The notes under the pieces: model-generated | Databases searched by the model: none | What the model saw: the letters and a program-made list of their open reading frames with translations, nothing else | Told to the model about the DNA's origin: nothing | Translations under genes and position numbers: made by a program | Source of the DNA: Eubacteriales bacterium | GTDB taxonomy: Bacteria; Bacillota; Clostridia; Lachnospirales; Lachnospiraceae | Assembly: GCA_030537135.1 (NCBI GenBank) | Contig: JAUNOP010000017.1 | Span: 1-49,330, forward strand | Reading direction: 5' to 3' | Length of the DNA: 49,330 nt | Part shown: in pieces, positions 32,428 to 43,849 of the stretch | Layout: every line of letters begins with the position of its first letter | How positions within the stretch are numbered: position 1 is the first letter of the stretch

Positions 32428-32460
32428 AAGGTTGTGATGTCCTACACCACAACCTTTTTT
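32428..32460 (+). terminator. Terminator-like hairpin facing the plus strand
   Basis: AAGGTTGTG (32428-32436) and CACAACCTT (32448-32456) are perfect arms followed by T-rich sequence on the plus strand. No plus-strand gene ends here, so it may block antisense transcription or act as an RNA hairpin between secY and adk. Confidence 0.5.
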
Positions 32461-32504
32461 ACATGTGCACCTGTTACTGCCTGCATAAATTGACAATAAC
32501 CTTT

Positions 32505-33848
32505 TTATTTGTTCAGGAAGCCTCTGTAATTGCGTACCAGCATCTGAGATTCTATCTGTTTAATGGTTTCAAGCACTACACCAACAATAATGATGATGGA
32601 GGTTCCTCCAAAGGAGACATTTGCACCAAAAATACCATTAAAGAAGAATGGGATAACTGCCACAATCAGCAGACCTACTGCACCTATAAATATAATATAA
32701 TTTAAGATATTCGTCAAATATTCCTGTGTAGGCTTTCCGGGACGGATTCCGGGTATAAATCCACCCTGTTTTTTGATATTATCTGCTACTTCCATTGGAT
32801 TAAAGGTAATAGAAGTATAGAAGTATGCAAAGAAGATACACAATACAATGTATACCAGAAGTCCCCATGTGTAATGTATCTGCTTTGGATTACACCAATA
32901 GCTAGACTGGAGTCCTCTCAGGATTTCTCCCAGAATTCCTGTAGAGTTTGCTTTTCCTGCAAATGTGGCAATCACTACGGGAAAAGACATAATGGAAGAT
33001 GCAAAGATAATCGGAATAACACCGGCAGTATTTACCTTGAGCGGAATGTTGCTGGACTGTCCGCCCATCAGCTTTCTTCCCACCATTTTTCTGGAATACT
33101 GTACAGGAATCCTTCTCTCTGCTCCATTGAGAATCAATACAAATACAACCACTACAAGAATAATCGCTGCAATAATGCAGGCGGCCAAAAGTCCCTTTGC
33201 AAGAGTTTTTCCTTTGATAAAGTTCTCATACAAACGTCCAAAGTCGCTTGGGATTCTGGAAACAATGTTAACAGTCAACACAATGGAAATACCATTGCCG
33301 ATTCCCTTTTCTGTAATACGTTCACCAATCCACATCAGCATTGCAGAACCAGCTGTCAGGCACGCAACAACAACAAAACCAGTTCCAATCTTTGACGGCA
33401 AAGAGGTGGAGCTGGAATGAAGGGCAGGAATCAGTCCCTGTCTTCCGAATCCGATTGTCATAGCTACGGACTGGAATAAAGCAAGGCCAACCGTCACATA
33501 ACGGGTAATGGCTGTCATCTTCTTTCTGCCTTCCTCACCGTCGCGCTGCATCTCCTCCAGCTTGGGAATTGCGATTGTCAGAAGCTGAATAATAATGGAT
33601 GAGGTAATGTAAGGGGTAATGTTCAGAGCAAATATGGACATCTGCTCAAAAGAACCTCCGGTGAATGCATTAAAGAAATTAAATGCATCACCGGCGTTAT
33701 TTTCAAACCACTCTTTAAAAAAGCTGGTGTCCACACCTGGAACCGGGAGCTGAGAGCCGACACGAATAACCAGTATCATCCAAATGACATATAGAAGCTT
33801 GTGCCGCATCTCCTTCACTCTGAAAACATTTTTAAGAGTTTCAAACAT
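32505..33848 (-). CDS. secY: SecY, preprotein translocase channel
   Basis: A 447-residue integral membrane protein with ten membrane helices, including the plug-region start PVPGVDTSFF and the C-terminal SQMLVRNYRGFLNK. It forms the SecYEG channel. It shares one base with the rplO stop (TAATG), so the two are coupled. Confidence 0.97.
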   Translation of the reverse strand: MFETLKNVFRVKEMRHKLLYVIWMILVIRVGSQLPVPGVDTSFFKEWFENNAGDAFNFFNAFTGGSFEQMSIFALNITPYITSSIIIQLLTIAIPKLEEMQRDGEEGRKKMTAITRYVTVGLALFQSVAMTIGFGRQGLIPALHSSSTSLPSKIGTGFVVVACLTAGSAMLMWIGERITEKGIGNGISIVLTVNIVSRIPSDFGRLYENFIKGKTLAKGLLAACIIAAIILVVVVFVLILNGAERRIPVQYSRKMVGRKLMGGQSSNIPLKVNTAGVIPIIFASSIMSFPVVIATFAGKANSTGILGEILRGLQSSYWCNPKQIHYTWGLLVYIVLCIFFAYFYTSITFNPMEVADNIKKQGGFIPGIRPGKPTQEYLTNILNYIIFIGAVGLLIVAVIPFFFNGIFGANVSFGGTSIIIIVGVVLETIKQIESQMLVRNYRGFLNK

Positions 33849-34288
33849 TAAATCACCTCGACAGTTCCACCTGCGGCTTCAATCTTCGCTTTTGCGGTTT
33901 CACTGACAGCATTTACCTTAACGGTTAACTTCTTGGTAAGTTCACCATTTCCAAGGATCTTAACACCGTCTCCACATTTGGAAATTGCGCGGCTGGCAAG
34001 TAAGCTTTCAGCAGTTACTTCTGCACCGTCCTCAAAACGATTCAGTACATCCACGTTAATGGCGATGATCTCTTTGGAATTTCTATTAGTGAATCCTCTC
34101 TTTGGAAGACGTCTGTATAAAGGCATCTGACCACCTTCAAATCCCGGTTTCTTGTGACCGGAACGTGCTAACTGTCCTTTGTGTCCTTTACCGGCTGTCT
34201 TTCCGTTTCCTGAACCATGTCCACGGCCTCTTCTGAAATTATCGCTGTGCTTAGAACCTTCTGCTGGTCTTAAGTTTGATAAATCCAT
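33848..34288 (-). CDS. rplO: 50S ribosomal protein L15
   Basis: A 146-residue L15 with the Gly/Arg-rich N-terminus ([21 protein letters not shown]) that penetrates 23S rRNA, and [21 protein letters not shown]. Coupled to secY. Confidence 0.96.
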   Translation of the reverse strand: MDLSNLRPAEGSKHSDNFRRGRGHGSGNGKTAGKGHKGQLARSGHKKPGFEGGQMPLYRRLPKRGFTNRNSKEIIAINVDVLNRFEDGAEVTAESLLASRAISKCGDGVKILGNGELTKKLTVKVNAVSETAKAKIEAAGGTVEVI

Positions 34289-34359
34289 TTTGGCACCTCC
34301 TTCTAATTAAACTTATAAATCTTTGCTGCAAATCCTATTTGGAGCAGAAGAAGCAGCTA

Positions 34360-34542
34360 TTATGCTTCTTCTACCTTTACCAGGTGGCTTACCTGCTGAA
34401 TCATTCCCTTGGTTGCTGCATTATTCGGCATTACAACAGTCTTATGAAGCTTTGTAAGACCCATAGCCTCAACAGTTTTCTTATGCTTTGGAACAGCACC
34501 AATCGGAGATTTTACTAATGTAACTTTTAATGTGTCTGCCAT
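34360..34542 (-). CDS. rpmD: 50S ribosomal protein L30
   Basis: A 60-residue L30 (LKVTLVKSPIGAVPKHKKTVEAMGL). Usual place between rpsE and rplO. Confidence 0.94.
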   Translation of the reverse strand: MADTLKVTLVKSPIGAVPKHKKTVEAMGLTKLHKTVVMPNNAATKGMIQQVSHLVKVEEA

Positions 34543-34556
34543 GTTCTTTCTCCTCC

Positions 34557-35066
34557 TTATGCCAGAATCTCATCAACAGATTTTCCGCGGAGTTTTGCAA
34601 CCTCTTCCGGAGTTTTTAACTGACTCAGGCCTTCGATTGTTGCAAGAACAACGTTCTGTTTATTTCTGGAACCCATACACTTGGTACGGATATTCTTAAT
34701 ACCTGCCAGCTCGATGACTGCACGAGCTGGACCGCCGGCAATAACACCAGTACCTTCCGGAGCACGCTTCAGAAGCATGGAAGCACTTCCGAACTTGCCG
34801 ACAAAGTCATGGGTAATAGATCCATTCTCATCTCTTGCTACAGTTACCAGTTTCTTCATTGCATCCTCTTTTCCCTTGCGGATTGCTTCAGGAATTTCGG
34901 TTGCCTTTCCAAGGCCTGCACCAACATGTCCGTTTCCATCGCCTACAACCACTAAAGCTGTAAATCTCATGGTACGGCCGCCCTTAACAGTTTTGGATAC
35001 ACGTTTGATTGATACTACTTTATCTTCTAACTCAAACTGACTGGCATCAATAAGATTACGTTTCAT
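34557..35066 (-). CDS. rpsE: 30S ribosomal protein S5
   Basis: A 169-residue S5: double-stranded RNA-binding N-domain ([19 protein letters not shown]) and C-domain ([21 protein letters not shown]). It contributes to decoding accuracy. Confidence 0.97.
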   Translation of the reverse strand: MKRNLIDASQFELEDKVVSIKRVSKTVKGGRTMRFTALVVVGDGNGHVGAGLGKATEIPEAIRKGKEDAMKKLVTVARDENGSITHDFVGKFGSASMLLKRAPEGTGVIAGGPARAVIELAGIKNIRTKCMGSRNKQNVVLATIEGLSQLKTPEEVAKLRGKSVDEILA

Positions 35067-35083
35067 GTGCGCTTTTCCTCCCT

Positions 35084-35458
35084 TTAGAATTTCAGTCCAG
35101 CTTCTCTAGCTGCATCGGCCAAAGCTTTCACCTTACCGTGATAAATGTATCCTCCTCTGTCGAAGACAACACTCTCGATACCTGCCTCCAGAGCCTTCTT
35201 GCCAATTACAGTACCTAACTTAGCTGCTGCTGCAACATCATCGGTATTCTCTAATTCTGCTTTTACATCCTTCTGAAGAGTAGAAGCTGATACTAAAGTC
35301 TTACCAACGGTGTCATCAATAATCTGAGCATACATATGCTTGTTGGAACGGAAAACTGCTAAACGCGGGGTGGAAGCAGTGCCGTTTAAATGATGACGTA
35401 ATCTTCTATGCTTTTTCTGACGAATTTCCGCCTTAGATGCTTTTCTTATCATTTTCAC
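35084..35458 (-). CDS. rplR: 50S ribosomal protein L18
   Basis: A 124-residue L18 ([21 protein letters not shown], ending [10 protein letters not shown]) that binds 5S rRNA. A start at the second Met (residue 3) is possible. Confidence 0.96.
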   Translation of the reverse strand: MKMIRKASKAEIRQKKHRRLRHHLNGTASTPRLAVFRSNKHMYAQIIDDTVGKTLVSASTLQKDVKAELENTDDVAAAAKLGTVIGKKALEAGIESVVFDRGGYIYHGKVKALADAAREAGLKF

Positions 35459-35469
35459 ACTCTCCTTAT

Positions 35470-36009
35470 TTATTTCTTACCAGTCTTACCAACCTTGCGT
35501 CTGATTACCTCATCAGCATACTTGATACCCTTGCCCTTATATGGCTCAGGTCTTCTCTTGTCTCTGATTTCAGCTGCAAACTGGCCAACTTTTTCTTTGT
35601 CAATACCGGAAATAATAATCTTGTTTCCGTCTACTTTGGATTCCAGGCCTTCTGGATCTTCCATTTCAACAGGATGAGAGTATCCCAGAGCCAGAACTAA
35701 CTTCTTGCCCTGCTTCTGCGCTCTATAACCTACACCGTTAACCTCAAGTGTCTTGGTAAAGCCTGTGCTTACGCCAACCACCATGTTGTGAATTAAGCTT
35801 CTGGTTAAGCCGTGTAATGATTTCATTTTCTTCAGGTCGTTTGGTCTGGAAACTACTACATGACCGTTCTCAACCTTGATTTCCATTTCCGCTGGGAGAG
35901 CTCTTTCCAGAGTTCCTTTTGGTCCTTTAACGGTTACTACGTTACCGTTCTTCACATCCACAGATACACCCTCTGGGATTACTACCGGCAATCTACCGAT
36001 ACGAGACAT
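35470..36009 (-). CDS. rplF: 50S ribosomal protein L6
   Basis: A 179-residue L6 with two repeated domains and the C-terminal [19 protein letters not shown] signature. Confidence 0.97.
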   Translation of the reverse strand: MSRIGRLPVVIPEGVSVDVKNGNVVTVKGPKGTLERALPAEMEIKVENGHVVVSRPNDLKKMKSLHGLTRSLIHNMVVGVSTGFTKTLEVNGVGYRAQKQGKKLVLALGYSHPVEMEDPEGLESKVDGNKIIISGIDKEKVGQFAAEIRDKRRPEPYKGKGIKYADEVIRRKVGKTGKK

Positions 36010-36107
36010 ATCTTTGTCCTCCTTACTTAAATTGTCGGAGGGAAGCCTTTTGTTCCCTCTGTTTTCAGCTTATTCTATATATGGAAAACCGAAAGCTCTG
36101 CTTTGGT

Positions 36108-36509
36108 TTACCAAACAAATGCCAGTACCTCGCCGCCAACCTGAAGCTTTCTTGCTTCCTTGTCTGTGATGACACCCTTGTTGGTGGAAAGGATTGCGAT
36201 TCCAAGTCCTCCGAGTACTCTTGGCAGTTCATCCTTGCCAGCATACACACGTAAGCCTGGTTTGGAAATTCTCTTCAGACCGCTGATAATTTTCTGATTC
36301 TTATTATCACCGTATTTCAGGGTGATATGAATATTCTTTGCAACGCCGTCCTCTACCAGGTCATACTTTGCAATATATCCCTCGTCTACCAGGATGTTGG
36401 CGATTGCGATTTTCATTTTGGATGCCGGAACATCCACTGTATCATGTTTTGCAGTGTTTGCATTACGGATTCTTGTAAGCATATCTGCGATTGGATCGCT
36501 CATACTCAT
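36108..36509 (-). CDS. rpsH: 30S ribosomal protein S8
   Basis: A 133-residue S8 ([18 protein letters not shown], ending [22 protein letters not shown]), a primary 16S rRNA binder. Confidence 0.97.
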   Translation of the reverse strand: MSMSDPIADMLTRIRNANTAKHDTVDVPASKMKIAIANILVDEGYIAKYDLVEDGVAKNIHITLKYGDNKNQKIISGLKRISKPGLRVYAGKDELPRVLGGLGIAILSTNKGVITDKEARKLQVGGEVLAFVW

Positions 36510-36583
36510 GAGATTGTTTCCTCCTGTTCTAATCGTTATACCTTCATTAGATGGTTAGGTCAGGTCGCTGACAGGCATTTTGC

Positions 36584-36769
36584 CTACCAGCTCGCTTTCT
36601 TCACTCCCGGGATCTGTCCCTTGTATGCTAATTCACGGAAGCAGATTCTGCAGATTCCGTATTTTCTTAAATAAGCGTGTGGACGGCCACAAATTCTGCA
36701 GCGGTTGTATTCTCTTGTGGAGAACTTCTGCTTGCGCTGCTGTTTGATTTTCATTGCTGTTTTAGCCAT
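36584..36769 (-). CDS. rpsN: 30S ribosomal protein S14, zinc type
   Basis: A 61-residue S14 with two CxxC pairs ([20 protein letters not shown]), the short zinc-binding form called type Z (rpsZ). It lies between rplE and rpsH. Confidence 0.96.
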   Translation of the reverse strand: MAKTAMKIKQQRKQKFSTREYNRCRICGRPHAYLRKYGICRICFRELAYKGQIPGVKKASW

Positions 36770-36840
36770 GAATCATTCCTCCTATCATGATTGCTGACCC
36801 CGGCAAACGCCGGAGGTCACCATAGAGCCTATGCTTAATC

Positions 36841-37380
36841 TTATTTTGCAAATGGCATATTGAATAATCTCAGTAATTCACGAGCTTCTTCGTCTGTCTT
36901 GGCAGTGGTAACAAAGATGATGTCCATACCTCTTACCTTGTCTACCTTGTCATACTCTACCTCGGGGAAAATCAGCTGCTCCTTGATACCAAGTGCATAG
37001 TTTCCTCTTCCGTCAAAAGCGTTCGGATTCACACCGCGGAAGTCACGAACACGCGGCAGAGCCAGGTTAATCAGACGGTCAGCAAATTCATACATCTTCT
37101 CACCACGAAGAGTGGTCTTGCAGCCGATTGCCATGCCTTCTCTGATTTTGAAGTTTGCAACAGATTTCTTTGCCTTTGTAGCAATTGCCTTCTGTCCGGT
37201 AATCAGTTCCATGTCTGCGATGGCAGCGTCCAGAAGCTTTGCGTTTTCCTTAGCCTCGCCAACGCCCATATTTACAACGATTTTCTCGAGTTTTGGCACT
37301 TCCATCACATTTTTGTAGCCAAATTTCTTAGTCATGGCATCCATGATTTCGTTCTTGTAAAGATCTTTTAATCTACTCAC
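36841..37380 (-). CDS. rplE: 50S ribosomal protein L5
   Basis: A 179-residue L5 ([39 protein letters not shown]) that binds 5S rRNA and contacts P-site tRNA. Confidence 0.97.
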   Translation of the reverse strand: MSRLKDLYKNEIMDAMTKKFGYKNVMEVPKLEKIVVNMGVGEAKENAKLLDAAIADMELITGQKAIATKAKKSVANFKIREGMAIGCKTTLRGEKMYEFADRLINLALPRVRDFRGVNPNAFDGRGNYALGIKEQLIFPEVEYDKVDKVRGMDIIFVTTAKTDEEARELLRLFNMPFAK

Positions 37381-37402
37381 TTTTCAATGCCTCCTCTCTT
37401 GC

Positions 37403-37714
37403 TTAATCGATAGCTTCACCGGTAGCCTTTGCAACACGAACCTTCTTGTCTCCAACCATCTTAAAGCCAACTCTGGTAGCCTTGCCGTTTACAACCAGCA
37501 TAACATTGGAGATGTGGAGAGGAGCCTCTTTATTCACAATTCCGCCGTTCTGATTTGCTGCGGAAGGTTTGGTGTGCTTTGTTACCATGTTCACATTTTC
37601 TACGATTACGGTATTGTCCTTTGCGTTTACAGCAAGAACCTTGCCCTCTTTGCCTTTATCTTTTCCAGCGATCACTGTAACAGTATCGCCCTTCTTAATC
37701 TTCTTTGCTGACAT
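37403..37714 (-). CDS. rplX: 50S ribosomal protein L24
   Basis: A 103-residue L24 with the KOW motif near the start ([21 protein letters not shown]). An assembly initiator for the large subunit. Confidence 0.96.
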   Translation of the reverse strand: MSAKKIKKGDTVTVIAGKDKGKEGKVLAVNAKDNTVIVENVNMVTKHTKPSAANQNGGIVNKEAPLHISNVMLVVNGKATRVGFKMVGDKKVRVAKATGEAID

Positions 37715-37724
37715 ACTAGGCCTC

Positions 37725-38093
37725 CTATAATACTTCCGGAGCTAAGGAAACGATCTTCATGAATTTCTTGTCACGAAGCTCTCTGGCCACTGGTCCAAAG
37801 ATACGGGTTCCTCTCGGAGTTAAGTCATCTTTGATAATTACTGCTGCATTCTCATCAAACTTGATATAAGAACCGTCCTTACGACGGGCACCCTTTACAC
37901 TGCGTACAACAACGGCCTTAACAACGTCACCTTTTTTAACAACGCCGCCTGGTGTTGCATCTTTAACAGAAGCGATGATTGTATCGCCAATATTGGCATA
38001 TCTTCTTGTAGAGCCGCCCATAACACGAATACAAAGGATTTCTTTTGCACCAGTGTTATCGGCAACCTTTAATCTAGTTTCCTGCTGAACCAT
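37725..38093 (-). CDS. rplN: 50S ribosomal protein L14
   Basis: A 122-residue L14 ([39 protein letters not shown]), sited at the subunit interface. Confidence 0.97.
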   Translation of the reverse strand: MVQQETRLKVADNTGAKEILCIRVMGGSTRRYANIGDTIIASVKDATPGGVVKKGDVVKAVVVRSVKGARRKDGSYIKFDENAAVIIKDDLTPRGTRIFGPVARELRDKKFMKIVSLAPEVL

Positions 38094-38106
38094 ACTGGTT
38101 TCCTCC

Positions 38107-38361
38107 TTATTTCACTTTCTCTACAATCTCAACGAGTCTCCATCTCTTGTCCTTGGACAGTGGTCTGGTCTCCATTACTTTCACGGTATCACCGATGCTG
38201 CACTCATTCATTTCGTCATGAGCCTTTAATTTATAAGTTCTCTTCACGATTTTTTTGTAAAGAGGATGTTTTACATGGTCTTCAATAGCAACTACGATGG
38301 TCTTATCCATTTTATTGCTTACAACCTTACCCACACGGGTTTTTCTCAGATTTCTTTCCAC
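38107..38361 (-). CDS. rpsQ: 30S ribosomal protein S17
   Basis: An 84-residue OB-fold S17 ([35 protein letters not shown]). Confidence 0.96.
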   Translation of the reverse strand: MERNLRKTRVGKVVSNKMDKTIVVAIEDHVKHPLYKKIVKRTYKLKAHDEMNECSIGDTVKVMETRPLSKDKRWRLVEIVEKVK

Positions 38362-38380
38362 GGTATCTTCCTCCTATTCA

Positions 38381-38590
38381 CTATTTCGCAGCATTAGCCT
38401 GCTCAGTGATGACTGTCTGGATTCTGGCAATATTACGACGAACCTCTTTGATTCTGCTGGTATTGTCTAATTGATTGGTTGCATTCTGAAATCTCAGATT
38501 AAAAAGTTCTTTCTTAGCAGCTACTAATTCATCATTCAATTCTGCAGCTGATTTGTTCTTTAAATCTTCCACAAATTTATTAATTTTCAC
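38381..38590 (-). CDS. rpmC: 50S ribosomal protein L29
   Basis: A 69-residue L29 read from the GTG at 38590 ([18 protein letters not shown]), with AAGGCGGTG upstream. The first GTG, at 38599, would add three residues. It overlaps rplP by 11 bases. Confidence 0.93.
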   Translation of the reverse strand: MKINKFVEDLKNKSAAELNDELVAAKKELFNLRFQNATNQLDNTSRIKEVRRNIARIQTVITEQANAAK

Positions 38591-39017
38591 TGTTATCACC
38601 GCCTTCTAAGTCTGCACGAGAAACGATTTTACATTTGCATGGTAACTTGTGCATTGCAAGACGTAATGCTTCGCGGGCAACTTCCTCGGAAACGCCGCCG
38701 ATCTCATACATTACACGTCCTGGCTTAACAACTGCTACCCAGTACTCCAGGGAACCCTTTCCGGAACCCATACGTGTTTCTGCCGGTTTCGCTGTTACTG
38801 GTTTATCTGGGAAAATCTTAATCCAAACCTGACCGCCACGCTTAATATAACGGGTCATAGCAACACGGGCTGCCTCAATCTGGTTGGACTTAATCCAACA
38901 TGGCTCAGTAGCTACAAGGCCGTAATCACCGTAGTTGATTTTGTTGCCTCTCAGGGCTTTTCCTCTCATGGAGCCACGGAATTGTTTACGACGTTTTACT
39001 CTTTTTGGCATTAACAT
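38580..39017 (-). CDS. rplP: 50S ribosomal protein L16
   Basis: A 145-residue L16 ([41 protein letters not shown]). It helps position A-site tRNA. Shares one base with the rpsC stop. Confidence 0.97.
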   Translation of the reverse strand: MLMPKRVKRRKQFRGSMRGKALRGNKINYGDYGLVATEPCWIKSNQIEAARVAMTRYIKRGGQVWIKIFPDKPVTAKPAETRMGSGKGSLEYWVAVVKPGRVMYEIGGVSEEVAREALRLAMHKLPCKCKIVSRADLEGGDNSEN

Positions 39018-39673
39018 TATTTATCGCTCCCTTCCTTAGTTCCTTTTACTGGAAGTACTTCGCCGTTGTATACCCAGGCCTTTACGCCAACCTTGCCATA
39101 GGTGGTATCTGCTTCAGCGAATCCATAATCAATATCAGCACGAAGTGTCTGCAACGGAATCGTTCCTTCGCTGTAGAATTCGGTACGAGCCATATCGGCA
39201 CCGCCAAGACGTCCGGAAACAGAAGTCTTGATTCCCTTTGCGCCAGCCTTCATGGTTCTCTGCATGGTAGACTTCATAGCACGACGGAAGGAAATACGAT
39301 TCTCAAGCTGAAGAGCAATGTTCTCAGCTACCAGCTGTGCATCCTTGTCCGGTCTCTTCACTTCCTTGATGTCAACAATAATCTTCTTGTCAGTAAACTG
39401 ACGCAGCTCTGCCTTCACCTTCTCAATTTCAGCGCCGCCCTTACCAATAACAATGCCTGGCTTTGCAGTGAAGATGATGATCTTTACTCTGTCAGATGCT
39501 CTTTCGATCTCAATCTTGGAAACACCTGCGCTGTATAATTTCTTTTTCAGAAATGTTCTGATGTTGTAATCTTCTACCAGATAGTCAGCGAAATCTGCTT
39601 CTGCATACCATCTGGAATCCCAATCTTTGATAACACCGACTCTAAGGCCATGTGGGTTAACTTTCTGTCCCAT
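39017..39673 (-). CDS. rpsC: 30S ribosomal protein S3
   Basis: A 218-residue S3: KH domain with [17 protein letters not shown], and the C-terminal domain ([18 protein letters not shown]). It lines the mRNA entry tunnel. Confidence 0.97.
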   Translation of the reverse strand: MGQKVNPHGLRVGVIKDWDSRWYAEADFADYLVEDYNIRTFLKKKLYSAGVSKIEIERASDRVKIIIFTAKPGIVIGKGGAEIEKVKAELRQFTDKKIIVDIKEVKRPDKDAQLVAENIALQLENRISFRRAMKSTMQRTMKAGAKGIKTSVSGRLGGADMARTEFYSEGTIPLQTLRADIDYGFAEADTTYGKVGVKAWVYNGEVLPVKGTKEGSDK

Positions 39674-39684
39674 GCTTTTCCTCC

Positions 39685-40074
39685 TTATCTTTCATCCAGC
39701 ACAATGGTGATATGGCTTGTTCTCTTCTCAATTCTGTAAGCTCTGCCCTGTGCTCTTGGCTGAATTCTCTTCATTGTAGGTCCCTTATTTGCATAGCACT
39801 CTGCAATGTAGAGGTTGTCTGCGTTCATTCCGTGGTTGTTCTCTGCGTTTGCAACTGCAGACTCCAGTAATTTCTTCAGTACGCTGGAAGCATATCTTGG
39901 ATTATATGTGAGGATACCAAGTGCTGTCTGCACATCTTTGCCACGAATTACGTCTAATACGTAGCAGGCTTTCTGAACAGAAATTCTTGCATAAGATAAT
40001 TTTGCAGACGGTCTGGTCTCTCTATTATTCTCATTTCTGGCTCTTTTTATCTGGCTTCTGTGTCCCTTTGCCAT
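39685..40074 (-). CDS. rplV: 50S ribosomal protein L22
   Basis: A 129-residue L22 (start ATG 40074, AAAGGAGG upstream) ending [26 protein letters not shown]. It lines the exit tunnel. An open frame up to 40131 is not coding. The 128-base gap to rpsS holds a CCTGTTTCTCCC/GGGAGAACAGG hairpin (40160-40186). Confidence 0.95.
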   Translation of the reverse strand: MAKGHRSQIKRARNENNRETRPSAKLSYARISVQKACYVLDVIRGKDVQTALGILTYNPRYASSVLKKLLESAVANAENNHGMNADNLYIAECYANKGPTMKRIQPRAQGRAYRIEKRTSHITIVLDER

Positions 40075-40159
40075 TTTAAAGTGCCTCCTTTCTCCATACT
40101 CAATGATTTGTGCAGAGAAACGCTTTCGCATTTTCTGCGTCCTATGACAAAAAACATGT

Positions 40160-40186
40160 CCTGTTTCTCCCTTGCGGGAGAACAGG
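40160..40186. other. Hairpin in the rpsS-rplV gap
   Basis: CCTGTTTCTCCC (40160-40171) pairs with GGGAGAACAGG (40176-40186), one base bulged. No T-run, so it is more likely an RNA processing or attenuating structure than a terminator. Confidence 0.5.
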
Positions 40187-40202
40187 CAGTTTTCTTTATT
40201 TA

Positions 40203-40484
40203 TTATTTTCTACCGGACTTCTTCTCGTCTTTTCCATGTCCTCTGTAGGTTCTGGTTGCAACAAACTCGCCGAGCTTGTGTCCAACCATATCTTCGGTAA
40301 TATATACCGGCACGTGCTTTCTTCCATCATGAACCGCAATGGTGTGTCCTACAAAGGACGGGAAGATGGTAGAACGACGTGACCAGGTTTTGATAACGCT
40401 TTTATCGTTTGCAGCGTTCAGAGCATCTACTTTTTTCAGTAAGCTCGCATCTGCAAAAGGTCCTTTTTTCAGTGAACGAGACAT
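40203..40484 (-). CDS. rpsS: 30S ribosomal protein S19
   Basis: A 93-residue S19 ([36 protein letters not shown]) in the head of the small subunit. Confidence 0.97.
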   Translation of the reverse strand: MSRSLKKGPFADASLLKKVDALNAANDKSVIKTWSRRSTIFPSFVGHTIAVHDGRKHVPVYITEDMVGHKLGEFVATRTYRGHGKDEKKSGRK

Positions 40485-40500
40485 GTTCTAATCCTCCTTA

Positions 40501-41346
40501 TTATTTGGTTAATGCTTTTCCATCGCGTCTTCTTACGATGTACTTGTTGGACTGCTTGTTCTTCTTTCTGGTCTTCAGACCCAGAGCTGGCTTGCCCCAT
40601 GGAGTAGATGGACCTGGGCGTCCGATACCGGTCTTGCCCTCGCCGCCTCCGTGTGGATGGTCATTCGGGTTCATAACAGAACCGCGAACCGTTGGTCTGA
40701 TGCCCATATGACGTGTACGTCCAGCCTTACCAACATTAATAAGGTTGTGATCACCGTTTCCTACAATACCTACAGATGCACGGCAAACAATCGGAACCAT
40801 TCTCATCTCGCCTGAAGGAAGTCTGAGAGTGGCATATTTGCCTTCCTTGGCCATAAGCTGAGCGCCGTTTCCTGCAGAACGAACCAGCTGTCCGCCCTTT
40901 CCAGGATGAAGCTCAATGTTGTGTACCATAGTACCTACAGGAATGTCCTCCAGTACCAGACAGTTTCCTGTACGAACCTCTGCCTCGCGTCCGTTCATAA
41001 CCTTCTGGCCTACCTTGAGTCCTTCTGGAGCAAGGATATAAGCCTTCTCGCCGTCTGCATAGCAGATAAGGGCGATGTTTGCGGTTCTGTTCGGGTCGTA
41101 CTCAACAGAAAGTACGGTTGCCGGGATATTATCTTTATTTCTCTTGAAATCAACCAGTCTGTATTTTCTTCTGTTTCCGCCTCCGCGGTGTCTTACAGTA
41201 ATTTTACCCTGATTGTTGCGTCCAGCATTCTTTTTCAGAGATACGGTAAGGGATTTCTCCGGGGTACTCTTAGTGATTTCGGAAAAATCAGAACCGCTCA
41301 TATGTCTTCTGGACGGTGTATATGGACGATAGGATTTGATTCCCAT
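40501..41346 (-). CDS. rplB: 50S ribosomal protein L2
   Basis: A 281-residue L2 ([35 protein letters not shown]). The conserved His of HPHGGG lies near the peptidyl transferase centre. Confidence 0.97.
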   Translation of the reverse strand: MGIKSYRPYTPSRRHMSGSDFSEITKSTPEKSLTVSLKKNAGRNNQGKITVRHRGGGNRRKYRLVDFKRNKDNIPATVLSVEYDPNRTANIALICYADGEKAYILAPEGLKVGQKVMNGREAEVRTGNCLVLEDIPVGTMVHNIELHPGKGGQLVRSAGNGAQLMAKEGKYATLRLPSGEMRMVPIVCRASVGIVGNGDHNLINVGKAGRTRHMGIRPTVRGSVMNPNDHPHGGGEGKTGIGRPGPSTPWGKPALGLKTRKKNKQSNKYIVRRRDGKALTK

Positions 41347-41408
41347 TGTTGTGTCTCCTTTCGAATATTATTTATCATGCGTTCCCGCATATAGGTTCCT
41401 CTGTCAGC

Positions 41409-41708
41409 TTACAGGCCAGGGAAAATCTCGATATCCTTGCTGTCCTCTGTCAGAGCTACGATTGCTTTCTTGGTCTTGGCTGTCAGACCAACAACCATTC
41501 CGCGGCGTCTCTTCTTGCCATCCATGTTCATGGTGTTGACGCTCTTTACCTTTGTTCCCTCGAACATTTTCTCAACAGCCTCTTTAATCTGAGACTTGTT
41601 TGCTTCCGGGTGTACCAGGAAAGTGTATTTCTTCTCACCCATAGCATTCATGGATTTCTCAGTGATTACCGGCTTCAGAATCACGTCATAGTACTTAATG
41701 TCTGCCAT
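41409..41708 (-). CDS. rplW: 50S ribosomal protein L23
   Basis: A 99-residue L23 ([20 protein letters not shown]) at the tunnel exit, docking site for trigger factor and SRP. Its ATG shares one base with the rplD stop. Confidence 0.96.
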   Translation of the reverse strand: MADIKYYDVILKPVITEKSMNAMGEKKYTFLVHPEANKSQIKEAVEKMFEGTKVKSVNTMNMDGKKRRRGMVVGLTAKTKKAIVALTEDSKDIEIFPGL

Positions 41709-42328
41709 TATGCGTACACCTCCTCGATGGTCTCCACAGCAGCCTTGGTCACTACTACAGTGCCATGCTTCAGAATATCGTAAACATTAATTGTGCTTGG
41801 GGTAGCAGTCTGTACATCTGCAAGATTTCTTGCGGAGAGAACCACGTTCTCATTGTTGTCAGCTGTCACAACCAGAGCCTTCTGTGCCTTGAGGTTTCCC
41901 AGAACCCTCTGCATTTCCTTTGTCTTGATTTCATTTAAGGATAAGTCATCTACTACGATGAACTGGTTGTCCTGAACCTTGGATGTCAGAACAGACTTCA
42001 GAGCTGCTCTTCTCTCCTTCTTGTTCATCTTGATTTCATAATCTCTTGGTACTGGAGCAAATACCACGCCGCCGCCTGTCCACTGAGGTGCGCGTGTAGA
42101 ACCCTGTCTTGCATGACCGGTTCCTTTCTGTCTCCACGGTTTTCTTCCGCCTCCGCTTACTTCAGAACGGGTCTTTGCCTTCTGAGTACCCTGACGGTTG
42201 TTAGCAAGCTGACGAACGACTGCCATATGAACCAGATGCTCGTTGATTTCAACACCGAACACCGCATCATTGAGTTCCATGGTTCCGACTTCATTGCCTT
42301 CCATATTATAAACGGTTACGTTTGCCAT
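41708..42328 (-). CDS. rplD: 50S ribosomal protein L4
   Basis: A 206-residue L4 ([26 protein letters not shown] is the tunnel loop). In E. coli L4 controls the S10 operon; whether it does so here is unknown. Confidence 0.96.
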   Translation of the reverse strand: MANVTVYNMEGNEVGTMELNDAVFGVEINEHLVHMAVVRQLANNRQGTQKAKTRSEVSGGGRKPWRQKGTGHARQGSTRAPQWTGGGVVFAPVPRDYEIKMNKKERRAALKSVLTSKVQDNQFIVVDDLSLNEIKTKEMQRVLGNLKAQKALVVTADNNENVVLSARNLADVQTATPSTINVYDILKHGTVVVTKAAVETIEEVYA

Positions 42329-42351
42329 TGTGATGTTCCTCCTTTCTCAAA

Positions 42352-42984
42352 TTATAAGGATTTTACTGTTTCTCTGATTGTCACCAGAGATTTCTTAGGT
42401 CCTGGAACAGCACCCTTTACTAACAGTAAGTTGTTTTCAGCATCTACACGAACAATTTCAAGGTTCTGTACAGTTACCTGAACATTTCCCATGTGACCCG
42501 GCATTCCTTTTCCCTTGAATACCTTGCTTGGGTCAGAGCAGGCACCATTGGAACCGGCATGGCGATGATATTTGGAACCGTGAGCCATAGGTCCTCTGGA
42601 CTGTCCGTGTCTCTTGATTGCACCCTGGAATCCTTTACCTTTGGAGACTGCAGTTACATCAATATGCTCTCCGCCTGCGAATACGCTTGCTGTGATTTCC
42701 TGGCCAAGCTTATACTCTTGAGCATTGTCAAGCTTGAATTCTTTTACATATCTCTTGCAGGAAACGCCTGCTTTATTAAAGTGGCCTTTTTCCGGTTTGT
42801 TCACAAGACTTTCTCTGATGTCTGCGAAACCAACCTGAACTGCGCTGTATCCATCGTTTGCCATGGTTTTCACCTGGGTAACTACGCAGGGACCAGCCTG
42901 TAATACGGTTACTGGAACTAAGGTTCCATCTTCATTGAAGATCTGGGTCATTCCGACCTTTGTAGCTAAAATAGCCTTCTTCAT
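42352..42984 (-). CDS. rplC: 50S ribosomal protein L3
   Basis: A 210-residue L3 ([40 protein letters not shown]). The start is ATG 42984 behind AAGGAGG. Confidence 0.96.
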   Translation of the reverse strand: MKKAILATKVGMTQIFNEDGTLVPVTVLQAGPCVVTQVKTMANDGYSAVQVGFADIRESLVNKPEKGHFNKAGVSCKRYVKEFKLDNAQEYKLGQEITASVFAGGEHIDVTAVSKGKGFQGAIKRHGQSRGPMAHGSKYHRHAGSNGACSDPSKVFKGKGMPGHMGNVQVTVQNLEIVRVDAENNLLLVKGAVPGPKKSLVTIRETVKSL

Positions 42985-43083
42985 TTTATTTTCCTCCTTA
43001 TAGCGGATTACCTTTTCGGTAATCATATAGTTATTAGAAAATGCCGTCTGGCATTTATCTCCGTTTTCTCATCTGCTGACTGC

Positions 43084-43401
43084 TTATTTTGTCTTCATCT
43101 TGATGTCAATGTGAACGCCAGCAGGCATCTCCAGTCTGGACAGAGCATCTACTGTCTTCTGGGTTGGAGTCAGGATATCAATTAATCTCTTATGCGTTCT
43201 CTGCTCAAACTGCTCTCTGGAATCCTTATATTTGTGAACAGCTCTCAGAATGGTCACAACCTCTTTCTTGGTTGGAAGCGGAACCGGACCGCTCACTCTT
43301 GCTCCGTTCTTCTTAACAGTATCAATAATCTTTGCAGCAGATGCATCAATGAGCTGATGATCATAAGCCTTGAGTGTAATTCTCATTACCTGATTTGCCA
43401 T
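43084..43401 (-). CDS. rpsJ: 30S ribosomal protein S10
   Basis: A 105-residue S10 ([44 protein letters not shown]). It is also the NusE antitermination factor. First gene of the super-operon, with GGAGGAG upstream. Confidence 0.97.
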   Translation of the reverse strand: MANQVMRITLKAYDHQLIDASAAKIIDTVKKNGARVSGPVPLPTKKEVVTILRAVHKYKDSREQFEQRTHKRLIDILTPTQKTVDALSRLEMPAGVHIDIKMKTK

Positions 43402-43421
43402 AAAAAAAGTCTCCTCCTATT

Positions 43422-43601
43422 CGTACTAGTTAGCAGTACGACAAGCGGCGACTGTACACATCTCCGTGTGTGTCCTAAAACATCTCACACCTCATCACTC
43501 AATCCGGTGAATTTCTGAATTTGTACAGTGACTTGTCGTCAGTTTTCTAACTTGACATTCGCTCCACGGAAAACCTGCCGTTTCTTCCTGATATCCGGCA
43601 G
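43422..43601 (-). promoter_or_regulatory. Structured 5' leader of the S10 operon
   Basis: The ~234-base leader holds CGTACT/AGTACG (43422-43440) just before the ribosome-binding site. A long-range stem joins ACTGTACA (43451-43458) to TGTACAGT (43522-43529) and continues in flanking ACAAG/CTTGT. CTGCCG/CGGCAG (43575-43601) forms another hairpin. This looks like an r-protein autoregulatory leader; the ligand is not identified. Confidence 0.55.
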
Positions 43602-43641
43602 CAACCTCGCGCTTCATTGCTATCATGTCACAACATTTGTT

Positions 43642-43670
43642 AGTATACACAAAATGTCTTGAATATGCAA
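43642..43670 (-). promoter_or_regulatory. Promoter of the S10-spc operon
   Basis: On the minus strand TTGCAT (43665-43670) and TATACT (43642-43647) are 17 bases apart. An A-rich stretch lies upstream of the -35, as is usual at strong r-protein promoters. No gene lies in 43402-43886 apart from this leader, promoter and the terminator at 43850. Confidence 0.75.
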
Positions 43671-43849
43671 GTACTTTTTTTGTTTTTTTTTTAATACAAA
43701 TTTCAGTTCAGCCATACACCTTGATTCTGCTACATTTCATCCTTTTTGCGCACTTTCACGCCAGACCAATCAACTAATCTTTGGCAAATCTCCCATGTGC
43801 CTGTTGGCGCATGGCCAGTGCGCGGCGAACAGAAAGGTCCTTATAATAG

